Assembly (NCBI GenBank): GCA_040752005.1
Contig: JBFMFX010000001.1
Location: forward strand, 186,001-250,000
Length of the DNA: 64,000 nucleotides
Reading direction: 5' to 3'
Origin: RBG-16-66-20 sp040752005
GTDB taxonomy: Bacteria; Pseudomonadota; Gammaproteobacteria; Burkholderiales; SG8-39
Numbering within the stretch: the stretch's first letter is position 1; every line of letters starts with the position of its first letter. The translations under genes and the position numbers were made by a program. The notes under the pieces were generated by a model that saw only the letters and a list, made by a program, of their open reading frames with translations, was not told where the DNA came from and did not search any database. Shown here one piece after another: positions 56,901-63,254 of the stretch.

Positions 56901-57245
56901 CTGGCAAAGCTGAAGGAGCTGGGGGTGTCGCTCGCGCTGGACAATTTCGGCGCCGCGTTCTCCAGCGCCGCGCGGCTGCGGCACTTTCCGCTCGACCGGC
57001 TCAAGATTGACCGCTCGCTGGTCGCCGCGCTGGGAGGCGAGAAGGACCCGGCGCCGGTACTCGCGGCGATGGTCAATCTCGCGCACGCGCTCGGATTCCG
57101 CGTGGTCGCCGAGGGCGTGGAATCCGAGGCGCAGCGCGAGCTCCTCGCCTCCTGCGGTTGCGACTGCCTGCAGGGGTTCCTCTTTGGCAAGCCGGCCGAG
57201 CCGGAGGCGGCGCTCGTGACCGCGGCGCAGCCGCCGGCCCGCTAG
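53907..57245 (+). CDS. Multi-PAS GGDEF/EAL c-di-GMP signalling protein
   Basis: A 1112-residue soluble protein. Five PAS/PAC units occupy residues 30-650, with repeat cores starting at Asn40, 164, 289, 413 and 538. A coiled segment follows (ALERMVAERTQELVSANRRL). The GGDEF domain starts HDPLTGLPNRR near 688; the active loop RLGGDEF is intact around 765 and an I-site RxxD is at 756-759. The EAL domain begins near 862 with YEALLRWQHPE (EAL at 893). In it the metal-binding DDFGTG is DNFGAA (Asn1013), so phosphodiesterase activity is probably lost. No membrane segment. Start overlaps the lipoprotein stop. Confidence 0.93.
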   Translation: MNERAEAPREQPALRPEEGLPGYAGLPRDTQLEYKAILANASIGIAFTRDRKFFLCNPKFAEMFGWKPEELIGQPGVVVYPSRESYEALGAIAVPILSSGRQLDIEWEGRRKDGSTFLCRMIAKAIDPVRTQQGTVWIVEDITERKRQADELARLAREQEAIFNAASIGICFVRDRRIVRCNRRFEEQYGYGPGELIGRPTSELYASEETWRAVGEAYAKVAAGQTYTTVALTRRKDGSTYWSRLTGCAVDPGNPARGSVWLDEDITEQKRAQEELQRVLAEQQALTDNVVVGIAFVRDRRIVRCNRRFEEMFGRGAGEADGMSVRELYFTDEQYEKGGANYPVLDAGGPVSDEHWLRQRDGSGFWCRVSGRAVAPGEPARGYVWLFEDITDRKRADEELKRLLREQELILDNATVGIVFVRNRVIQRVNRCMEEMTGYSAAELVGASSALLFADRADWERAVELAYATTPPGGIHETEWRFRRKDGSTFICRTRGRRIDAGEAEQEWIWSMEDVSAEREAEERVRRALAEQELIVENAQVGIVFAKDHVIQRVNRRAAEMHGYAPEEMRNLPLWVLHADSERGRSEGALVYAATPPGGTHAAEVSLRRKDGSIFAGRAVGRRVDSGTAEQQWIWIVEDITAEREMRAALERMVAERTQELVSANRRLEAEIYDRKQAEERAQHLADHDPLTGLPNRRLLEDRLGQAIARGGRTQKPTAVMFVDLDHFKAINDTLGHAVGDVVLKEVAERLVRQLRSADTVCRLGGDEFVVVLPEIARASDAAPVAQKILETVAQPFRVEDRELQISASIGISVFPDDGAEAETLIRNADAAMYHAKETGRAGYQFFTEQMNVAASRRVAIENELRRALQEYALRVHLQPIVEAASGAVVGYEALLRWQHPERGLLSPAEFLQIAEDTGLTPRIGEWVLREVCRWIAFVGPERALPVSVNLSLRQFTDPRLAERVAGALRDSGVPPRLLQLEVSEATAMQHAEAAQATLAKLKELGVSLALDNFGAAFSSAARLRHFPLDRLKIDRSLVAALGGEKDPAPVLAAMVNLAHALGFRVVAEGVESEAQRELLASCGCDCLQGFLFGKPAEPEAALVTAAQPPAR
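54024..55890 (+). repeat. Five tandem PAS-coding repeats of about 373 bp
   Basis: The same anchor Asn codon of the PAS core recurs at 54024, 54396, 54771, 55143 and 55518, giving periods of 372, 375, 372 and 375 bp. Units 2 and 3 share the 15-residue run FVRDRRIVRCNRRFE, and units 4 and 5 share ATTPPGG/AATPPGG and EQ(E/Q)WIW segments. Each unit ends with an EDITERK/EDVSAER-type PAC tail. This pattern points to recent internal duplications within the gene. Confidence 0.8.
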
Positions 57246-57253
57246 CCGCGCGC

Positions 57254-57919
57254 TCAGTGCGCGCGTTGGCGCCGCTCCTCGATCAGCCGCTCGAGCGCCT
57301 TGACGTTGAACTCGACGCCGAGCAGGTTGGGGTTCAGCTCCAGCGCCTTGCGCCACCAGGCGAGCGCTTTTTCGTACTCGCCGAGGCGGAACCAGACCTG
57401 GCCGTAGCCGGCAGCCGCGCCGAAATGGAACGGATTGCGCTTCATCACCTCGTCGCAGTCGGCGAGCGAGCGCTCGTAATCGCCGGCGAGGTAGTAGGCG
57501 GTGGCGCGCTTGTTCCAGCCCTCGGCGAAATCCGGCCGGCGGCGGATCACCGCGCTGAAGGCGGCGATCGCCTCGGCATGCCGCCCGGCCTGCATGTCCT
57601 CGACTCCGGCGGCCATCAGCCGGTCGATCTCCGTTTCGCCCGAGCGGCTCCAGAGCAGCCACAGGCCCTGTTCGGCGAAGGCGCGCACGAAGGGGCTTTC
57701 GTCGCGCAGCCGCGCCAGCAGCAGCGGCTGGTCGGCCATCGTTCCATGGTTGGCGATCCAGACGATCGCCTCGGCGCGGCGCTCGGTCGCCGGAGCGGCG
57801 AGCGCGGCGAGCGCTTGCTCGCGGTCCTGCGGCGCCGGGAATGCGGCGGGGGCGGCGGATGTTAACGTTGCAACCAGCATGATCCCGAGGAGGACCCGAT
57901 GAGCGGCCGGTTGCGCCAT
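57254..57919 (-). CDS. Exported HEAT/TPR-repeat protein
   Basis: A 221-residue periplasmic protein. The signal-like start is MAQPAAHRVLLGIMLVATLT, cleaved perhaps after AAPAAFPA. The N-terminal third resembles a HEAT repeat (PLLLARLRDESPFVRAFAEQ); the rest has TPR units (AAFSAVIRRRPDFAEGWNKR, GDYERSLADCDEVMKRNPFH, GEYEKALAWWRKALELNPNL). It likely scaffolds protein interactions. The ATG at 57919 lies inside the divergent gene at 57899, so the two coding regions overlap head to head by 21 bp; an internal ATG at 57880 would remove the overlap. Confidence 0.8.
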   Translation of the reverse strand: MAQPAAHRVLLGIMLVATLTSAAPAAFPAPQDREQALAALAAPATERRAEAIVWIANHGTMADQPLLLARLRDESPFVRAFAEQGLWLLWSRSGETEIDRLMAAGVEDMQAGRHAEAIAAFSAVIRRRPDFAEGWNKRATAYYLAGDYERSLADCDEVMKRNPFHFGAAAGYGQVWFRLGEYEKALAWWRKALELNPNLLGVEFNVKALERLIEERRQRAH

Positions 57920-58375
57920 GGCTTCATCATAGCCCTGTTCGCGGCGGCGCTCGCGCAGGCCGCAGACGATCCGAGCACCTCGCCGCGGGATGCGCCGCGC
58001 GATGCGAGGCTGGAAGCCGCGCGTGCGGCGATCGCGAAGAGGGACTGGAGCACGGCGCAGGCGGTGCTCAAGGAGGCGCTTGCTGCCGATTCGGCGAACG
58101 CCGACTACCACAACCTCTACGCCTACGCGGTCCGCAACAGTCCGAATCCGGCGATGGAGGTCGTCTTCAAACACTATCACGAGGCGCTGCGCCTGGATCC
58201 CCGGCACCGCGGCGCGCACGAGTACCTCGGCGAGGCCTACCTGATGGTCGGCAACGTCGAAAAAGCGCGCGAGCACCTGAAGGCGCTCGATCGGCTGTGC
58301 TTTTTCGGCTGCAAGGAGTATTCGGACCTGAAGAAGGCGATCGAGGAGCACGAGCGTCGGCAGGCGAAGCGCTAG
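57899..58375 (+). CDS. Small exported TPR-like protein
   Basis: A 158-residue protein starting with a signal peptide (MSGRLRHGFIIALFAAALAQ, then AADDPSTSP). The mature part has TPR helices: RDWSTAQAVLKEALAADSAN, VVFKHYHEALRLDPRHRGAH and LGEAYLMVGNVEKAREHLKA. It ends with a charged tail with a Cys pair (LCFFGCKEYSDLKKAIEEHE). It is probably periplasmic. The start region overlaps the divergent TPR gene, suggesting the two are regulated from a shared, very compact region. No specific partner is known. Confidence 0.82.
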   Translation: MSGRLRHGFIIALFAAALAQAADDPSTSPRDAPRDARLEAARAAIAKRDWSTAQAVLKEALAADSANADYHNLYAYAVRNSPNPAMEVVFKHYHEALRLDPRHRGAHEYLGEAYLMVGNVEKAREHLKALDRLCFFGCKEYSDLKKAIEEHERRQAKR

Positions 58376-58528
58376 CCCCTCCGCTGTGCTATCGCCGTGC
58401 GCTCGTCAAGCCGCTGGGACAGATCGCGGTGCGGTTCGTGAGCGCCGCGACGCGGGTGCGCATGAAGGAGGCGGCCGACCGGCCGCAGGATAGAATTGAC
58501 GTCGGATATCTGCGCATGCGGATGAAGG

Positions 58529-58726
58529 ATGGCGGCTCGGCCTGACGAAAGCGGTGCAGGAATCGACTGGAGTTTGACGACCTGGGAAGGGGCGCGCCGC
58601 GAGCAGTTGCGGCGCTGGGCGGACCTGTCGCTGGAAGAGATCCTCCGCGCTCAGGAGGAAATGGCCCAACTCGCGCGCCGGCTCGCGCCCGGAACGAGCG
58701 ACGAGGGCGGGCGCCGTTGCGCCTGA
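58529..58726 (+). CDS. Small hypothetical protein, 65 residues
   Basis: MAARPDESGAGIDWSLTTWE, then GARREQLRRWADLSLEEILR and a terminal region rich in Arg. The middle reads as one helix (EILRAQEEMAQLARRLAPGT). A GAAGG ribosome site precedes the ATG. It overlaps the sulfatase start by 10 bp and is likely coupled to it. I recognise no family with certainty. The pattern SLTTWEGARREQLRRWADLS suggests a genuine conserved small protein. The 153 bp upstream (58376-58528) show no other feature. Confidence 0.6.
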   Translation: MAARPDESGAGIDWSLTTWEGARREQLRRWADLSLEEILRAQEEMAQLARRLAPGTSDEGGRRCA

Positions 58727-60045
58727 AGCGCCCGAACTTCGTCTTCATCCTCGCCGACGACCTCGGCTACGCCGATCTGGGCTGCTACGGCGGGCGGCCG
58801 CGCGCCGCCGGCGCGCGCTTCGATTCCTGTTCACCGGTTCTCGACCGCATGGCGCGCGAAGGGCTGCGCTTCACGCAAGGCTACGCCAACTCCTCGGTGT
58901 GTTCGCCGACGCGAATCGCCCTCATGACCGGGCGCTGGCAGCACCGGCTGCGCGGCGGAGCGGACGAGCCGATCCGCACGCGCGAGCGCGGCAATCCGGT
59001 GCTCGGGCTGCCGCCCGAGCACCCGACGCTGCCGTCGCTGCTGCGCGACGCAGGATACGCCACCGCGCTCGTCGGCAAGTGGCATCTCGGGTTTCCGCCG
59101 CACTTCCACCCTTTGAAGAGCGGCTATCAGGAGTTCTTCGGCGCGCTCTCTGGGGGGCTCGACTACTTCACCCACAAGGACGGCGCCGGGGTGCACGATC
59201 TGTGGGAGGGCGAAAAAGAGGCGCACGTCAAGGGATACCTCACCGACCTCATCACCGAGCGCGCGGTGCGCTTCATCCGCCGCCGGCGGCGCGAGCCGTT
59301 CTTTCTCTCGGTGCACTACACCGCGCCGCACTGGCCGTGGGAGACGCGCCGCGACCGGGCGCAAGCCGAGCGCATCGCGAGCCTGTATCACTTCGACGGC
59401 GGCTCGGCGGCCACCTACTACACCATGATCCGCCACATGGACGAGGGGATCGGCCGGATCCTCGCCGCGCTCTCTTCCGCGGGCATCGCGCGCGACACCC
59501 TGGTCGTTTTCACCAGCGACAACGGCGGCGAGCGTTTCTCGGACACCTGGCCGCTGGTCGGCAAGAAGATGGACCTGCTCGAAGGCGGCATCCGCGTGCC
59601 GTACATCGTGCGCTGGCCGGCGATCGTCGAACCGGGCGGCGTCACCGCACAGCAGGCGATCACGATGGATTGGGTGCCGACGATCCTGGAGGCCGCGGGC
59701 GTCGCGCCGCACCCCGACTATCCGCCCGACGGTGCGAGCCTCATGCCGGTGCTCAGGAAACCGAAGCGCACTTTTGCGCGCGAGCTGTTCTGGAAGATGC
59801 TCTACCGAAGCCAGAAGGCGATGCGCGCGGGCGACTGGAAGTACCTCTCGATCGAGGGCGACGAGTTCCTTTTCAACCTGGCGGCCGATCCGCGCGAGCG
59901 GGCGAACCAGGCGAAACGGGAGCCGGCGCGGATCGAGGCGATGCGCGCGCGCCACGCCGAGTGGGAGCGGTCGCTTCCCGTCTTCCCCGACGCGACGTTC
60001 TCCGTGATCGGCGGCAAATCCGACCTCGCCCGCCCGAGCGGATGA
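58717..60045 (+). CDS. Sulfatase (arylsulfatase family, Cys-type)
   Basis: A 442-residue sulfatase-fold hydrolase with no signal peptide. The N-terminal metal motif FVFILADDLGYADLGCYGG has the paired Asp. The formylglycine motif CSPTR is in YANSSVCSPTRIALMTGRWQ near residue 67, so the Cys would need maturation by a formylglycine-generating enzyme. GKWHLGF, SVHYTAPHWPW and FTSDNGGERF complete the active site. It hydrolyses a sulfate ester; cytosolic location is unusual for arylsulfatases that act on exogenous polymers. TTG start at 58717. The stop is next to a 36-bp palindrome. Confidence 0.9.
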   Translation: MRLKRPNFVFILADDLGYADLGCYGGRPRAAGARFDSCSPVLDRMAREGLRFTQGYANSSVCSPTRIALMTGRWQHRLRGGADEPIRTRERGNPVLGLPPEHPTLPSLLRDAGYATALVGKWHLGFPPHFHPLKSGYQEFFGALSGGLDYFTHKDGAGVHDLWEGEKEAHVKGYLTDLITERAVRFIRRRRREPFFLSVHYTAPHWPWETRRDRAQAERIASLYHFDGGSAATYYTMIRHMDEGIGRILAALSSAGIARDTLVVFTSDNGGERFSDTWPLVGKKMDLLEGGIRVPYIVRWPAIVEPGGVTAQQAITMDWVPTILEAAGVAPHPDYPPDGASLMPVLRKPKRTFARELFWKMLYRSQKAMRAGDWKYLSIEGDEFLFNLAADPRERANQAKREPARIEAMRARHAEWERSLPVFPDATFSVIGGKSDLARPSG

Positions 60046-60046
60046 A

Positions 60047-60082
60047 AAAAACAGGGTCAGACCCGGGTCTGACCCTGTTTTT
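60047..60082. terminator. 36-bp perfect palindrome, GGGTCAGACC family; likely bidirectional terminator
   Basis: The arms are 18 bp each with no mismatch, centred between 60064 and 60065, starting with AAAAACAGGGTCAGACCC and ending in five T. On either strand it makes a GC-rich stem followed by T residues, like a rho-independent terminator, and it lies between the convergent sulfatase and DUF1992 genes. The arm is the same sequence as in the repeat at 12647-12743, so it is also a dispersed repeat. It extends into the DUF1992 frame, supplying its last residues and stop. Confidence 0.7.
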
Positions 60083-60299
60083 CTCTGCGCCGGCGAAGCT
60101 CCTCGAAAAGATCGCCGAAGACCTCGGCGAGGCTCGTGTCGGCGTTCTTGAGGATGCGCTTGGCCATCTTCATGTCCTCGGGTACGAGCGGATCCTCGTA
60201 CAGGTCGAGCGGCCGGCCTTCGCCGGGCAACCCCTGCAGCTCGCCGCGCGCGACGGCTTCCTCGATCCGGCGCTCGGCGATCCACTCGAGGACGTGCAT
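60057..60299 (-). CDS. DUF1992 (DnaJ-homologue, YdfE-like) small protein
   Basis: An 80-residue protein with the DUF1992 signature: MHVLEWIAERRIEEAVARGE, then LQGLPGEGRPLDLYEDPLVP and MAKRILKNADTSLAEVFGDL. This family is often annotated as DnaJ-related, with no J-domain here and no proven function. The last residues (EKQGQTRV) and the stop are encoded by the palindromic repeat, so the native C-terminus was probably altered. It starts 10 bp downstream of the P450 stop. Confidence 0.85.
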   Translation of the reverse strand: MHVLEWIAERRIEEAVARGELQGLPGEGRPLDLYEDPLVPEDMKMAKRILKNADTSLAEVFGDLFEELRRRREKQGQTRV

Positions 60300-60309
60300 C
60301 GGCGGTTGC

Positions 60310-61683
60310 CTACGATCGGCGCGCGCGAACGCGCATCGGCAGGCCGCCCTTCGGGCGCAGCGTGATGCGCGGTTCGGTATGCACTTCGCGCCCGGGGATC
60401 GCCTCCAGCCGCCAGCGGCGCGCGACCGCGCCGAGCACGATCGCATGCTCCATCATGGCGAAGGCGCTGCCGATGCACACCCGCGGCCCGCCGCCGAACG
60501 GGAGGTAAGCGTAGCGGGGGCGGTTCTGCTCCGCGTGCCGCGCGAAGCGCTCTGGGCGGAACGCCTCGGGCTGCGGCCAGTAATCGGGCCGGCGGTGAAG
60601 CGCGTACGGACTGATCACGATGTGCGCGCCGGCGGGCATGCGGTAGGGCCCGAGCCGGTCCTCGGCGAGCGCGCGCCGGCTGAAGACATAGGCGGGCGGA
60701 TAGAGGCGCATCGCTTCCTCGGCGACCATGCGCGCATACGGCATGCGCTCCAGATCCTCGAACGCCGGCGCACCACGTTCACCGAGCACCGCGTCAACCT
60801 CGGCGTGCAGCTTCGCCTCGGGCTCCGGGTTCTGCGCGAGCAGGTGAAACGTCCAGGTGAGCGCGATCGCGGTGGTCTCGTGTCCGGCAAGAAAGAGCGT
60901 CACCAGCTCGTCGCGAAGCTGGCGGTCGGTCATGGCCTCGCCGCTGTCGGCATCGCGCGCCTCGAGCAGCATCGAAAGCAGATCGTCACGCGGTGCCTCG
61001 CCGCGCGAGGCCGCGGCGCGCCGGCCGGCGACGACGCGGCTGACGATCCGATCGAGCGTCGCCACCGCCCGCCGGAACGCCCGCCCGCGCGGGCGCACGA
61101 CGAATTCCGGCAGCTCGAAGAAGGCGGTGAGCCGAACGCGGCCGGTCGTCTCCTGGAGCACCGCCATCGCCTCGGCGACCTCGCCGATGTCGGCGGAGAC
61201 GTCGGTGCCGAAGAGCGTCTTCGCGACGATCTCCATCGTGACCGCGTTCATCTGCGCCATGACGTCCACAATCTTGCCGTCCGCCCAGCGCGCGGCCATC
61301 GCCGCCGCGCACTCGGCCATCGTGCCCGCGAGCACGCGCAACCGGCGCAGGTGAAAGGCCGGCTGCGCCAATCGGCGCTGGCGCTTCCAGAATTCCCCCT
61401 CGGAAATGAGCAGTCCGTCGCCGAGAAAGGGGCGCAGGTTGTTGCGGTAGGTGACCGACTTCGGGTAGTTGCCGACGTTGTCGAGCAGGATCCGCTTGAC
61501 GAGCTCGGCGTCGTTCACGAAGTAGATGCGCTTGCCGAGCAGCCGCGTATAGCAGAGCGGGCCCTTGTCCAGCGTCGCCATGATGTCGAAGCGCGGCGCG
61601 AGCCCCAGCCAGCGCGCGAGCGCCGGCGCCTCCTTGAGCGGCGGGAAGTCGATGCGGGGAGCCTCGAGGGCCGCTGCGCTCAC
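60310..61683 (-). CDS. Cytochrome P450
   Basis: A 457-residue P450. The I-helix motif is LFLAGHETTAIALTWTFHLL, the ExxR is in MVAEEAMRLYPPAYVFSRRA, and the haem-thiolate loop is LPFGGGPRVCIGSAFAMMEH with Cys. It has the longer, class-II-like N-terminus and lacks a membrane anchor, resembling bacterial CYP102/CYP4-like soluble enzymes. It probably hydroxylates a fatty or aromatic compound. GTG start overlapping the HyuB stop by 4 bp (GTGA). The electron donors are not adjacent; the FPR at 52343 is a candidate. Confidence 0.92.
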   Translation of the reverse strand: MSAAALEAPRIDFPPLKEAPALARWLGLAPRFDIMATLDKGPLCYTRLLGKRIYFVNDAELVKRILLDNVGNYPKSVTYRNNLRPFLGDGLLISEGEFWKRQRRLAQPAFHLRRLRVLAGTMAECAAAMAARWADGKIVDVMAQMNAVTMEIVAKTLFGTDVSADIGEVAEAMAVLQETTGRVRLTAFFELPEFVVRPRGRAFRRAVATLDRIVSRVVAGRRAAASRGEAPRDDLLSMLLEARDADSGEAMTDRQLRDELVTLFLAGHETTAIALTWTFHLLAQNPEPEAKLHAEVDAVLGERGAPAFEDLERMPYARMVAEEAMRLYPPAYVFSRRALAEDRLGPYRMPAGAHIVISPYALHRRPDYWPQPEAFRPERFARHAEQNRPRYAYLPFGGGPRVCIGSAFAMMEHAIVLGAVARRWRLEAIPGREVHTEPRITLRPKGGLPMRVRARRS

Positions 61684-63254
61684 TCTTTTCTTCCGTAGCC
61701 GCCGCCGCCGGGCATCCGCGCCACCAGCCGGTCGCCGGCCGGCACGACATAGGTCGCCTTGCCGGGAAGTTCCCTGCCGCTCGCGAGCGCGACGTATGCC
61801 GGCTTTCCGTCGCCGCCCCCGGCGCGCCCGCGTGCCGGGTTGTGGCGCCGGTCCACCGTGGCGCAGGCGATGGTGAAAGGCGCGTGTTCCGTGTTCTCGA
61901 TCTCGATCACCGAGCCCATGCCGCCGCGGTAGCGGCCCTCGCCGCCCGAGCCCTCGGCAAACTCCCGCCGCACGAACAGGAGCGGCGATATGGCTTCGGT
62001 GATCTCGACCGGGATCGCGCCGACGCCGCTCGGAAACGCGGTGGTCGAGAGTCCGTTCTTGGTGGGGCGCGCGCCCATGCCGCCGATCGCGATCGAGATC
62101 ACGTGAAAACGGGTCGCGTCCGGCGGCGCGCCCTCGATCTCCGGGCCGCCCGTCATGCCCATCACCCACATGCTGCCGGCGCCCTCCGCGGGCACTCTTC
62201 CCCCGAGCGGCTCCTCGAAGCAGTCGAAGACAAGCTCCGGCAGCATCTGGCCGATGACGTGCCGCGCGGTGACCGGCCGGGGCTTTTTCGGCGCGACGAT
62301 CGAGTCCTCCGGCGCCGACACCGTCACCACCTCCAGCGAGCCGGCGTTGTTCGGGATCCTGGGCGCGACGATGCACTTCACCCCGAAGCAGGTGTAGGCG
62401 TCGGTGTAGCACTTGGGCGAGTTGATGCCGAAGCGCGACGCGGGCGAGGTGCCGGCGTAGTCCACGTGAATGCCCGCGTCCGAGATGGTCAGCGCGGCCT
62501 TGAGCTCGATCGGCGCTTCGTAGCCGTCCAGGCGCATCGAGGCGCGAAACGTACCGCGCGGGAGCCTGCGGATCGCCTCCAGCATCGAGGCGCGCGAGGT
62601 GGCGATGATGGTTTCGCCGAGCGCATCGAGCTCCTCCATCCCGAACTCTTCCAGCATCGCGGCAAGGCGCCGCGTCGCCACCTCGTTGCAGGAAACGAGC
62701 CCGAGGATATCGCCGCGCACCTGAAGCGGCTCGCGCACGTTCGCCATAAGGATGGAGAAGAAGGTTTCGTTCGGTTTTCCCGCCTCCATCAGCTTCATGT
62801 GCGGGACGTACAGCCCTTCTTCGTACACCGAGGCGGCCTCGGCGACGAAGCCGCGGCCGCCGATGTCAATGACGTGGCAGGTCGAGGCGAAAAAGCCGAT
62901 CAGCCTGCCTTTCAGGAATGCCGGCGTCACCGTGACGAAGTCGAACAGGTGCCCGGTGCCCATCCAGGGGTCGTTCGTGACCAGCACGTCGCCGGGCCGC
63001 AGCGACTCGAGCGGAAAACGCTCGAGGAAGTGCTTCACTGCGGTCGCCATGGTGTTGACGTGGCCCGGCGTGCCGGTCACCGCCTGCGCGAGCATGCGTC
63101 CCTTCGTGTCGTAGACGCCGGTCGAGAGGTCGCCCGCCTCGCGGGTGATCGGGCCGAAGGCGGTCTTGAGAAGCACGTTGGCCTGCTCCTCGACCACCGC
63201 GATCAGGCGGTTCCACAGCACCTGGCGTACCAGTTCTTCCTGCATGCGGCTCAC
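61680..63254 (-). CDS. Hydantoinase B/5-oxoprolinase family protein (HyuB)
   Basis: A 524-residue HyuB subunit. GPITREAGDLSTGVYDTKGR is near residue 35, VTNDPWMGTGHLFDFVTVTP follows, and GSMWVMGMTGGPEIEGAPPD and FVRREFAEGSGGEGRYRGGM are typical of the family. With HyuA it forms an ATP-dependent ring-opening enzyme of the hydantoinase/5-oxoprolinase/acetone carboxylase group. GTG start overlapping the HyuA stop; its end overlaps the P450 start, so all three genes are on one transcript. Confidence 0.9.
   Translation of the reverse strand: MSRMQEELVRQVLWNRLIAVVEEQANVLLKTAFGPITREAGDLSTGVYDTKGRMLAQAVTGTPGHVNTMATAVKHFLERFPLESLRPGDVLVTNDPWMGTGHLFDFVTVTPAFLKGRLIGFFASTCHVIDIGGRGFVAEAASVYEEGLYVPHMKLMEAGKPNETFFSILMANVREPLQVRGDILGLVSCNEVATRRLAAMLEEFGMEELDALGETIIATSRASMLEAIRRLPRGTFRASMRLDGYEAPIELKAALTISDAGIHVDYAGTSPASRFGINSPKCYTDAYTCFGVKCIVAPRIPNNAGSLEVVTVSAPEDSIVAPKKPRPVTARHVIGQMLPELVFDCFEEPLGGRVPAEGAGSMWVMGMTGGPEIEGAPPDATRFHVISIAIGGMGARPTKNGLSTTAFPSGVGAIPVEITEAISPLLFVRREFAEGSGGEGRYRGGMGSVIEIENTEHAPFTIACATVDRRHNPARGRAGGGDGKPAYVALASGRELPGKATYVVPAGDRLVARMPGGGGYGRKE

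Noticed and set aside
60047..60082. Palindrome considered as a simple intrinsic terminator only
   Set aside because: The same arm occurs at 12647-12743 in a non-terminator position, so it belongs to a repeat family even if it also terminates transcription.
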